The notes beneath the pieces are model-generated. The model made no database searches and had not been told where the DNA came from. It saw nothing but the letters and a program-made list of their open reading frames with translations. Below, piece after piece: positions 15,938-25,000 of a stretch of 50,641 nt of DNA. How positions within the stretch are numbered: position 1 is the stretch's first letter; each line of letters begins with the position of its first letter. The position numbers and the translations under genes are program-made. Source of the stretch: Anaerotignum sp. (GTDB lineage Bacteria; Bacillota; Clostridia; Lachnospirales; Anaerotignaceae); contig JAQUSU010000007.1 of the NCBI GenBank assembly GCA_028710085.1, positions 1 to 50,641 of the forward strand, given 5' to 3'.

Positions 15938-16747
15938 GATTTTTCTGTATACTGCGGGCATGACATATTTATATTTTGAGGTACTTTTATTAATCGTTTC
16001 AGAAAGCCCGATAATAAGATAACCACCTTGATTGGTCGAAGCATAAAGTCGATCCACCAAAGCATCCTTTGTCTCTTGGTTAAAATAAATCATCACGTTT
16101 CGGCAAAATATAACATCAAATGGAATCTTAAACTGTATGGGATCCATTAGATTAAAGGGCTTAAAGATGATGTTTGATTTTAACGCAGTGGTTACTTCAT
16201 ATTGGTCTGTATTATCAACCCGGCTAAAATATTTACGAACCCATTCGCTTGGCATATCCTTTAAAGAATCCTCTGGATAGGCACCTTTTTGGGCCTGTAA
16301 AAGAACTTTTTGAGAGATATCCGTTGCTAAAACGCGGGTATCCCAACGCGGGGCTTCCTTGCCTAAAAACTCTTTCATTAAGATGGAAAGGGTATAGGGC
16401 TCCTGACCTGTGGAACATCCTGCACTCCAAACACTCAAAACCTTATCTTTTTTTGTTTTCACAAGCTGCGGCAGAATATTTTGACTGAAAAAATCAAAAT
16501 GAGCTTTCTCACGCATAAAATAGGTGTAGTTTGTAGTAAGCTTGTTTAGGAGAAGCTCAATATCTTTTTGGGTGGATTTGGTAAGAATAAAATCAACATA
16601 TTCAGAGAAATCAGAATAACCCATTGCAAATATGGTTGAGTTAAGCCGTCCTTCAATCAACTGTTTTTTCTTTGAGAGATTGATTCCATATTTTTTTTGA
16701 ATAAAGGTATACAGACGGACAAAATCGTTTTCTTCTAAAATATTCAT
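15935..16747 (-). CDS. cheR: Chemoreceptor glutamate methyltransferase CheR
   Basis: A 270-residue SAM-dependent methyltransferase. An N-terminal all-helical domain (residues 1-80) precedes the catalytic domain with SAM-binding motif 'VLSVWSAGCSTGQEPYTL' and 'IFCRNVMIYFNQETK'. It methylates receptor glutamates during adaptation. The stop codon lies inside the terminal inverted repeat of the composite element, so the last codons may have been altered by its insertion. It is 12 bp downstream of cheW. Confidence 0.96.
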   Translation of the reverse strand: MNILEENDFVRLYTFIQKKYGINLSKKKQLIEGRLNSTIFAMGYSDFSEYVDFILTKSTQKDIELLLNKLTTNYTYFMREKAHFDFFSQNILPQLVKTKKDKVLSVWSAGCSTGQEPYTLSILMKEFLGKEAPRWDTRVLATDISQKVLLQAQKGAYPEDSLKDMPSEWVRKYFSRVDNTDQYEVTTALKSNIIFKPFNLMDPIQFKIPFDVIFCRNVMIYFNQETKDALVDRLYASTNQGGYLIIGLSETINKSTSKYKYVMPAVYRKI

Positions 16748-16759
16748 TCATCAACCACC

Positions 16760-17239
16760 TTATTTAGTGCTAATTAATAAATCACAATCCAAGGTGTACA
16801 TTACGCTGCCATCACTCAAATTTGTCATTCCGCTAATGAAGGGAAGATTTTTAGAGGGAAGCGCAGAAACCTTATTGGGAACATTGATTACCTGTAAAAC
16901 AATGTCTACTAAAACGCCAATGGAAATTGAGTCAATTTCCAAAATAATTACGCATGAAATAGATACATCTTCCGTTGCAGGCTTATTCATTATTTTGCGA
17001 ATATCAACAATGGGAACAATTTGTCCCCTGAGGTTAATGATGCCCATAACGTATGGAGGAACCATAGGCAAGCTGGTAATGCAAGGGTTTGTAATGATTT
17101 CAACCACGTTTTCAATTGGGATGCCGTAGACCAAATCGGCAGAGATAAAGGTGAGATATTTATTAATGATTTCTTCTGCCTCATTCAAGTCATAGTCCTC
17201 ATCAAATAGTTCTTCAGTTATATTATTTTCCATTTTCAT
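16760..17239 (-). CDS. cheW: Chemotaxis coupling protein CheW
   Basis: A 159-residue SH3-like CheW with conserved 'YGIPIENVVEII', 'VPPYVMGIINLRGQIVPIVDIRKIM' and 'LVDIVLQVINVP'. It links receptors to CheA. The acidic N-terminal extension (about 25 residues, 'MKMENNITEELFDEDYDL') is slightly longer than in typical CheW. It is tightly spaced after cheA. Confidence 0.96.
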   Translation of the reverse strand: MKMENNITEELFDEDYDLNEAEEIINKYLTFISADLVYGIPIENVVEIITNPCITSLPMVPPYVMGIINLRGQIVPIVDIRKIMNKPATEDVSISCVIILEIDSISIGVLVDIVLQVINVPNKVSALPSKNLPFISGMTNLSDGSVMYTLDCDLLISTK

Positions 17240-17253
17240 TGAAACATTCCCCC

Positions 17254-19356
17254 TTATAACGAATTCATGAATGCTGTATGAAGACTCAAAGCATCCAGGA
17301 TAATACTGATATTTCCATCGCCTAGAATTGTACAGCCTGCAACGCCTGCGTTCTTAATGTTAAAGCCATTGAGGTACGGAGGCAAAGGCTTTACAACCAC
17401 CTGCTGTTCACCAATAAAGCTATCAACAAACAGGCAATAGGATTTATCGCTGGACTCTACCCATACTAAAATACCTTCTTCAATATCTGTGACGTTGGTT
17501 TCAAGGCTATAGAGGTTGTGCAGTCTAACGATAGGATAATAATTTCCCATACGTTCAATCAGTTCGTTTCCTACAGAGTCAAAAATAACTTCTTCGTGAT
17601 TACATTTGAAGGATTGCTTGATATTGGTGATTGGAATGGTGAAGGTGGATTTACCAACGGAGATTTCCATGCCATCCACAATTGCCAAGGTTAAAGGTAT
17701 TTTCAAGGTGATGCAAGTGCCTTGACCTAATTCGCTGTCAATGGTAACAACACCGCCAACCTTTTCGATATTCTGTTTTACTACGTCCATGCCAACGCCG
17801 CGGCCGGAATATTCGGTAACGGTTTCGTTTGTGGAAAAACCCGGAGCAAGAAGCAGGGCGAGGATTTCCCGTTTTGTATATTCGCTTTCGGGCTTTGTCA
17901 GTATTCCGTTACGCTTTGCTTTATCCAATACCTTTTCGGGATTGACACCAACGCCGTCGTCGGCAATTGTAATGATAATATCGCTGCCGGTATGCTTTGC
18001 TTCAAGAACAATTTCGCCTTGGGGCTCTTTGCCGGCGGCAGCTCTGGCTGCAGCAGTTTCTTCGATGCCATGATCCATGGAGTTTCTCACAATATGGATG
18101 AGGGGGTCGTTGATACTGTCCACAATTGTTTTGTCTAACTCGGTATTTTCGCCGATAATTGTAAGGCGTACATCTTTATTTAAGCTCTGCCCCATATCGC
18201 GCACGATGCGGTTCATTTTATTAAACACACCGGAAATGGGAACCATACGCATTGACATTGCAATGTCTTGCAGTTCATCCGTTAATTTTCTCAATTGTCT
18301 GGTGGACTTTGTAAAATTATCCAGCTTCAGCCCCTTTAAATCAGGAGAGGAGGTTACCATGGATTCCGTAATTACAATTTCGCCAACAATGGCCATAAGG
18401 CTGTCCAGCTTTGATAAGCTTACGCTGATAATACTTTGCTTGGACTGCTGGTTTGCGGCGGGAGCACTATTTACTTTTTTGCTTGCCTTATTTTGAATCG
18501 GGGCAATGTCTGCGGATATTTCGCTGGCCACTGCTGTGATTTCCGCTGCTTTGTGCTTTTCAGCCTTTGCGGTAGGGTTGGAAATAACCTCGAAGGAGGC
18601 AATGTTTAAAGAGCTTTTAACTGCATTTACAGCAGAGTCAACGAGGGCTTCATCCTCAAGGAAGATAAAAAAGCCGTTGTCAATAATGTAATTACAGGTT
18701 TCGGAATTGGTTTCCACATCCTCCGGATAAAACTTGAAGTTGCTTCCGATATTATCCATAATTGTATTTTTTACCATAAAAGCCCGCAGGTGCTCCATGC
18801 CACACCCATCATCAAAAACAATTCTGATGATATACGGTGCAGTTGAAGCAGGAATGGATTGCAAAAAGGCACCATTTTGTGTTACGGTATTTGAAGTATC
18901 CTTTTTTTTGTTTTCGGCGGTTTCTAAGGAGCTTGATTCGCCTGAATTCAATTTTTCAATAAAAGTATTAATATCGTTTATAAAATTGTCGATATTATCG
19001 GAGATAGGTTCATTTTGCTCGATTTTTGCTATTTCGGTACGCATAAAGTCATTTGTTTTTAAAATTAAATTGAAAAGCTCTGTGCGCATGGCGTCTGAAA
19101 AAGAATCCGTTGTGTTGTTCTGTCTGAAGATGAAGAAAAGATCTTCCACTCGATGTGCTATCTTTGCGATAGAATCGAATTCCATCATTGCAGAGGAACC
19201 CTTGATTGTATGCATGATACGGAAAATTTCATCAATATTTGCAGCTGTGAAGGCTTTGGCCTTTTCTGCTTCGAGCATGATGTTTTCCAATTGCTCAAGT
19301 AAGGAATTTGTTTCGAATAAATACATGTCCATCATACTATCCATGCCATTGTTCAT
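17254..19356 (-). CDS. cheA: Chemotaxis histidine kinase CheA
   Basis: A 700-residue kinase. The HPt domain (residues 1-130) carries phospho-accepting H49 in 'IFRIMHTIKGSSAMM'. A CheY-binding-like domain follows (about 160-265), then a linker, the dimerisation helices, the ATPase domain with N-box 'IHIVRNSMDHG' and G-boxes 'IADDGVGV' and 'SGRGVGMDVVK', and a C-terminal CheW-like domain. It phosphorylates CheY and CheB in response to receptors. The SD 'AAGGTGG' precedes ATG 19356. It is the first gene of the leftward chemotaxis unit. Confidence 0.97.
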   Translation of the reverse strand: MNNGMDSMMDMYLFETNSLLEQLENIMLEAEKAKAFTAANIDEIFRIMHTIKGSSAMMEFDSIAKIAHRVEDLFFIFRQNNTTDSFSDAMRTELFNLILKTNDFMRTEIAKIEQNEPISDNIDNFINDINTFIEKLNSGESSSLETAENKKKDTSNTVTQNGAFLQSIPASTAPYIIRIVFDDGCGMEHLRAFMVKNTIMDNIGSNFKFYPEDVETNSETCNYIIDNGFFIFLEDEALVDSAVNAVKSSLNIASFEVISNPTAKAEKHKAAEITAVASEISADIAPIQNKASKKVNSAPAANQQSKQSIISVSLSKLDSLMAIVGEIVITESMVTSSPDLKGLKLDNFTKSTRQLRKLTDELQDIAMSMRMVPISGVFNKMNRIVRDMGQSLNKDVRLTIIGENTELDKTIVDSINDPLIHIVRNSMDHGIEETAAARAAAGKEPQGEIVLEAKHTGSDIIITIADDGVGVNPEKVLDKAKRNGILTKPESEYTKREILALLLAPGFSTNETVTEYSGRGVGMDVVKQNIEKVGGVVTIDSELGQGTCITLKIPLTLAIVDGMEISVGKSTFTIPITNIKQSFKCNHEEVIFDSVGNELIERMGNYYPIVRLHNLYSLETNVTDIEEGILVWVESSDKSYCLFVDSFIGEQQVVVKPLPPYLNGFNIKNAGVAGCTILGDGNISIILDALSLHTAFMNSL

Positions 19357-19480
19357 TTATGAGCACCACCTTAGTAAAGAATATGTTATGCCGTCATTTA
19401 TACTATTGGATTAATTATACTATAAATTTCTTTCGACAAAAAGAGAAAAATAATAATAGTTGCAAAAAGGATGTGAAATA

Positions 19481-20893
19481 GTGTCAAACATCATAAAAGT
19501 TTCAACCCCCGTTTCCGGATATGATAATTCTTCAAGAACAAATCCTATCTCGACAACCGATTCTAATATTAATAATATAACAAATGTTAGCAAAGTTACA
19601 AGACCTGACAGCAAATCTTCTAATACAGATTATCAGCAAAATAATTTTGTACAATATCAAAACTCAAATTATGAGGGGTTTTTGAAGGTTCTAAAGCAAA
19701 CACCTTCCACAGCGGAGTATATGGGCGACTTGATGTTTCTCAAAATGGGAAATTTAGTAAACGCAGGCATAAACGAAAATTTTGCACAGGAAATCTCCCA
19801 ATTTTTAGAAATGATAAAGCTTTCCCCCGAGGAATTGCAAGGGTTTTTAAAAAATCAAGTAAACGGAGCCACAAAATTTAACGGGGCATTCTTTGATTTT
19901 TTAAGAACTGTCCTTTCCCAGTCAAATTCTTCGGAATTAAATGCTAAAATTTTAGATTTGCTGAAAAAATATAATGATTTTTCTGCGGGCAATCATATTT
20001 TAAAAAGCATTCTGATTGATCTTTCCAATTTGTCAAAAAGCTTGCCCAAAAGCTATGCTGATCAGCTGCTTGAGTTGACGAAGCAGCTGGATCAAAATGC
20101 AAAGCCGGGAGATACAACAAAAAACATAGAAATGCTAAAAAAAGAAATGATTCCCTTCTTATCGAAATATATTAAATATACAAACGATTTTGGCCGCGTC
20201 AGAGATATCATCTCCTCCCTAACGCAAAATATTGCTCGTTATGAAAATGCAAATAAAAATGGATTTGTTGATGCATTTGAAGAAATAATGAATTATAATG
20301 TAATTAAGGATAAGCTTGGCAATATAGACTCCAAAACCTTTGCCGATGTTTTAATACAACTTCATACAGAGAAATTTAGGGGTGACGAGTCTAACCAGAG
20401 GCTGATTAACATTTTAGAACGAGGGATTAGGGGAGAGGCCGGATACGAGAATATTGATGCATTTAAGGGTATTTTATCCTCTATGCTTTTAAATGAAAGC
20501 GTTTATATGCCGTTATTGCATGCTACGCTTCCCATGGATGTGAATGGAAGCATGATGTTTTCGGAGCTTTGGATTGATCCTGACGATGAGGAGGGGGAGA
20601 AGGATGAGGTTGAGAGAAAGACAAAACTGTTAATTAAGTTTGATATTAAGGATGTTGGTTTTTTTGACTTAATTATACTGCAGCATAAAGGGAAAATCGA
20701 TATGCAATTGTTTTGCCCGGAAAAGGTTCTTTCCATAGATAAAGGAATCAGGGCAGGCATGACGGAAATTTTGGAGCGTAATGGTCTTCTAGTCAGCTCA
20801 ATTTCCGTAGATAAAAGCAAAGTACCCGTAAGCATATCCGAAGTATTCCCTAAAATCTTTGAAAGGAAAAACACTGTCAATGTCAAGATATAA
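19481..20893 (+). CDS. FliK-like hook-length-control family protein (YlqG-type)
   Basis: A 470-residue protein. The N-terminus is Ser/Asn-rich and disordered (about 1-60), the middle is helical, and the C-terminal ~90 residues ('KTKLLIKFDIKDVGFFDLIIL', 'KIDMQLFCPEK', 'LLVSSISVDKSKV') have the beta-rich pattern of the flagellar hook-length control C-terminal domain. With the FlhB-C-like gene after it, the pair resembles YlqG-YlqH of Bacillus. The supplied ORF starts at TTG 19460, but GTG 19481 is chosen because AAAGGATG lies 8 bp upstream. It is divergent from cheA. The role is inferred from family and context. Confidence 0.65.
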   Translation: MSNIIKVSTPVSGYDNSSRTNPISTTDSNINNITNVSKVTRPDSKSSNTDYQQNNFVQYQNSNYEGFLKVLKQTPSTAEYMGDLMFLKMGNLVNAGINENFAQEISQFLEMIKLSPEELQGFLKNQVNGATKFNGAFFDFLRTVLSQSNSSELNAKILDLLKKYNDFSAGNHILKSILIDLSNLSKSLPKSYADQLLELTKQLDQNAKPGDTTKNIEMLKKEMIPFLSKYIKYTNDFGRVRDIISSLTQNIARYENANKNGFVDAFEEIMNYNVIKDKLGNIDSKTFADVLIQLHTEKFRGDESNQRLINILERGIRGEAGYENIDAFKGILSSMLLNESVYMPLLHATLPMDVNGSMMFSELWIDPDDEEGEKDEVERKTKLLIKFDIKDVGFFDLIILQHKGKIDMQLFCPEKVLSIDKGIRAGMTEILERNGLLVSSISVDKSKVPVSISEVFPKIFERKNTVNVKI

Positions 20894-21182
20894 GGATAAA
20901 ATTAGCAAAAAGGCTGTGGCATTAAAGTATGATAACGATCAAATTGCTCCTGTCATCGTGGCTTCAGGTATGGGGCATGTGGCTGAGAAAATTGTGGAGC
21001 TTGCCGCTGATAACAACGTTCCCGTCTATGAGGATACTTCTTTGGCAACGATTTTATCCAGACTTGAACTTGGCACGGAGGTTCCGGAAGAGCTGTATAA
21101 AGCAATCGTTGACATATATGTATATTTTCTGAAATTTTCACCGTCAAATTCACTACCTGATGCTAACACGAACAAGAGCTAG
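20880..21182 (+). CDS. FlhB C-terminal-like protein (YlqH/FhlB-type)
   Basis: A 100-residue protein equivalent to only the cytoplasmic switch domain of FlhB: 'KKAVALKYDNDQIAPVIVASG' and 'AEKIVELAADNNVPVYED' align with FlhB-C. The autocleavage motif NPTH is missing; 'SKK' stands there instead, so it should not self-cleave. ATG 20880 is preferred over the TTG at 20859, giving the canonical 'MSRYKDKISKKAVALKY' start and a 14-bp overlap with the upstream gene, which implies translational coupling. It may be an auxiliary substrate-switch part; the function is unproven. Confidence 0.82.
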   Translation: MSRYKDKISKKAVALKYDNDQIAPVIVASGMGHVAEKIVELAADNNVPVYEDTSLATILSRLELGTEVPEELYKAIVDIYVYFLKFSPSNSLPDANTNKS

Positions 21183-21185
21183 CAT

Positions 21186-21365
21186 TTAGGGCAACACCGC
21201 ACAATTCGCGGCTGAAGCCTTGTACGCCCATCTGATTGCATCTTTTCCGTCAGCCTGCACAAAAATGCTCGCAAATACCTCCAGTATTTACTGCGCTTTT
21301 TGTTTTGTCTGACGAAAAATCTGACTGCACAGTTGGACGCACAGAATTATGCGGTATTACCTTAG
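21186..21365. repeat. MITE-like palindromic element (~180 bp)
   Basis: The left end TTAGGGCAACACCGCACAAT and the right end GAATTATGCGGTATTACC are imperfect terminal inverted repeats (17 of 22 matches). Internal arms 'CCGTCAG.CTGCACAAAAA' and 'TTTTGTCTGACGAAAAA' also pair, so the element is one long dyad. TTAG occurs at both ends and may be a target duplication. It contains no ORF. The left half recurs at 15784. It lies between the FlhB-C-like and PilZ genes. Confidence 0.75.
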
Positions 21366-21408
21366 AAATAAAAGAATAAATGAGAGGAATTGTTTGGAGG
21401 GATAGACA

Positions 21409-22017
21409 TTGTCAATTAAATGTATATTAATGGATGAAGAAAATAAAATGATCGATTATGCGGATTTGAGCTTTATGGCAGACGGCATTACTTTTTTGAT
21501 TCCGTTTGATGAGAAAACTTTAAGCCAATTTCAAGTAGGAGATAAAATTGTTTTTCAAGTGGAAGAAAAGTTTAACCAAATTTATGATGCCGATATTAGC
21601 GAAATATCCTATGGTAAGCTTCATTTACAAGAAGTAAGAAATTTAGCGCCGCTTTTACATAGGGATGTTAGAGTTGACTTTGAAATTTTCATAAGAATCA
21701 TTTATGTCGAAAACGGAAAAGAGATTCCTGTTGAGGTTAAATTAAGGGATTTAAGCTGCGGCGGCATGTGCTTTGTCTGTAAGGAAGAATTGAATATGGA
21801 TTTGGAGTATTCCTTTATCACCACCTGGACGGAAACGCCCATTTGGGTGAAATTTAAGCTTTTGCGCAAGGAAAGTGGAAACTACAATACATTTACTTAC
21901 GGCTGCGAATTTGAAAAATTACTTCGCGCGGAAGAAAGCGTTTTAAGAGCAAGCGTGTTTAAAATACAAGCGACGAATTATAGACGAAAGAGGATGGATG
22001 AGGATGATGTGGTTTAA
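21409..22017 (+). CDS. PilZ domain protein (putative c-di-GMP receptor)
   Basis: A 202-residue protein with an N-terminal YcgR-like beta domain (1-80) and a PilZ domain (about 82-195). The PilZ motifs are visible as R85/R88 in 'LLHRDVRVDF' and D114-S116-G119 in 'LRDLSCGGMCF'. The arginine spacing is slightly non-canonical. Such proteins bind c-di-GMP, often to slow flagella or control surface structures. The start is TTG 21409, with SD 'GGAGGGATAG' just upstream. Its 3' end overlaps the start of the SLH surface protein by about 20 bp, so the two are probably translated together. Confidence 0.85.
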   Translation: MSIKCILMDEENKMIDYADLSFMADGITFLIPFDEKTLSQFQVGDKIVFQVEEKFNQIYDADISEISYGKLHLQEVRNLAPLLHRDVRVDFEIFIRIIYVENGKEIPVEVKLRDLSCGGMCFVCKEELNMDLEYSFITTWTETPIWVKFKLLRKESGNYNTFTYGCEFEKLLRAEESVLRASVFKIQATNYRRKRMDEDDVV

Positions 22018-25000
22018 AAAGATGTTGCCCAACAAACTGAAGAAGACGGTAGCACTTACTTTAGTTGGCACAATGGTGGCGACGAATTTATGGTTTGTAC
22101 CTACAGAAAACGTCTATGCGGCTTCGTTTAATATGGGTGTTGAAAATCACTGGGCAGAACCGTTTATGCGCAATTTATACAACAGAGGGCTTATGAGCGG
22201 GGACAGTAATGGAAATATGCACCCTGACAGGGCAATTACAAGGGCGGAATTTCTCTCGATTGTGAATCGAGCGTTTGGGTATAGCAAGACGGGAAAAACT
22301 CCATTTACAGATGTAAAGGGGACGGAATGGTATGCTGATGATATTGCAATTGCATATAATCAGGGTTATTTTAGCGGTGATGGAAAAACTACAGCAAACC
22401 CAAAGGCACAGCTCACCAGAGAGCAGGCAGTTGCTTTATTGGGAAGAAATTTGCAAATTGAGGAAACCTCTGGTGAGAATTCCTCTTTTGGTGACAGCAA
22501 AAATATTGCCAATTGGAGCCGAGGATATGTGAACACTGCTTCGGACAAAGGGTTTATTTCCGGTTATAGGGACGGAACCTTTAAGCCGCAAAATTACATA
22601 AGCCGCGGGGAAGTGGCTAAGGTGCTTTCTGATGCCATTGGTGAATTGGTGGATACCTCAGGAGCAACAACATTAGGCATACAGGATGGAAATGTTACCA
22701 TTTCTGCCTCCGGTGTTACACTAAGGGACACTGTAATCAAAGGTGATCTTTATATTTCGGGAGGGGTAGGCCTTGGCACCACCGTTTTTGAAAATGTCCA
22801 TGTTATGGGTGAAGTAATTGTCAGCGGAACAGGGGAGAGCCAAGCTGGCAAGAGCAGCTTAACCTTTGATGACTGTACCATTGCAAGCCTGATTATTCCC
22901 GATACAGGGGGAAGTATCAAATCCGTAAAATTAAGCGGGAATACCATTGTTGATGACACATTGGTAAAAGCAAATACCTATTTGGAGGAAACTGCAAGTA
23001 AGGGCGGCGGTTTTAAAAATGTTGAGCTAAATGGAGATGCAAAAACTGAACTTCATTTATCCGGCTTGTTTGACCAAGTTACGGTAAAAGGCGTTCAAAA
23101 TTATTTGTATTTGGATAAAGACACGGTGGATAGTCTTATTGTGGATGAAGAAGCCAAAAACAGCAAGGTTTTCTTGGATAGTGGCACCTTCGTCGACGGA
23201 TTGTATACGGATGTGGCTGTGGCTGTTACCGGCACCGGAGAGGTTGGATATTTAAAAGTAAATTCAGCGGGCAGCAGCGTTTCCATGCTCCCCGAGGAAG
23301 TGGAGATAAGACCGGGTTTGACGGCAAAGATTAACGGAAATAGCATGACAAGTAATGATGCGGAGGATGCCTCTGAAGCGCCTGTTTTTTTATCGGACTA
23401 TCCTGAGATGGAGGATATTGGCCCTTCGGATGGGGTGGCGGTGTTTAAAACAAATAAACCCGGCACTGTTTATTGGGCGATTACCTACTATGAAGATGGC
23501 AGGCCGGATGAGGATGAAATCATAAAACCCGGAAAGTACGAAACAATTGTGAAGAAAAACGGTTCTTTGAAGGTGACTTCGGATACAGAGTATACTGCCA
23601 AGATTAGCGGGCTTGAAAATGATACCGACTATATTTTATCTGCTGTTTTGGTGGACGACAGAGATGACCAAAGCAAAAGAAAAACCGATTATTTTACAAC
23701 AATTGATACCTCGAAGCCAGGGTTTCTATCTGGGTTTCCCATTATTAAGGATGTTTCTGATGTAACGGCGACCATTGAATATGTGACAAGTAAAGATAGC
23801 GATCTATACTGGGCGGTATATGAAAAGGGACGTCCTGCGCCGGACAGTAAGGCGTTAAAAAATCAAAATCTTTACGGAGTAACAGAAAACGGTGTAGAGG
23901 AGGATTGCGAACGTTACGAGGGGGACACCCTTACAATAACGGGTCTGGCGGAGCTGAGCAACTATGATTGCTATATTTTGCTCTCTGACGGTACAAATGA
24001 TTCTTCTGTAACAAAGCTTCAGATTGCCACCAAGGATGCTACGCCCCCTCAGTTTAGCTTAGGGTATCCCAAGCTTACAGCCTCTGAAAGCAACACTGCA
24101 GAGATCACGGTTAGCTTGAACGAGGCAGGGCTGGTTTATTATGCGGTTTACTTGGGTGGGACAACCTTCCCTGTGCAAGAGGCGGTGAATGTCGATCCTC
24201 CTGCCATTACCTCGAATGATGCAAAGCAGCAGGTAATCAAAGGAAAGGGTGCCGAAAAGAGCGGCAAGTCCGCAAGCCTCAAAACGGATACGGCGGGCGT
24301 TATCAAGATTTCTGGATTAAAGCCTGAAGAAGAATATGACGTTTATTTGGTTGGGCAAGATAGCAGTGGGAATTTATCGGAAATTAAAAATATTACCATT
24401 GAAGCAAAGCCTGACTTTATAGAGAATTATCCTGCATTGCGGACGATATATAATGCTTCTGCGGAAATTGCAATTAATGTTACAAAGAATTGCCAGGCCT
24501 ATTGGGCGGTATTGCCAAAGGGCAGTGTTGCACCGAATGCGGTTACCTTAAAGGGGCAAACAATATCCGGTGTAACAAACAAAGGGATTATCGAAGAATG
24601 CAAAAAGAATGAGGAATCAATTTTAACTGTGGACAACCTGAAGGAATATACGGACTATGAGCTCTATATTCTGGTTACTGATGGTTTGGTAGATTCCGAA
24701 ATTGCAAAGTTAGCATTCAAAACTGCGGATTTAACGGCGCCTATCTTTGCCAATGGCTACCCCGCGTTGGGTGAAGTAAAGGATACTTCATTAGGGATTA
24801 ATGTGAAGGTGAATGAAGCGGCAACAATTTATTACGTTTTATGTAAAAAAGGGGATACCTTCCCGTTGCCTGTTGCTCCCAGCACAGTACAGCCTACGTT
24901 GGATTCAGATGAGGCGAAAAATCAGGTGGTTTTGGGCAATAGTGGTGTGAAAAGCGGTAAGATTTCGGCAAAACAAAATGTGGAAGGCAAAATCAGTATT

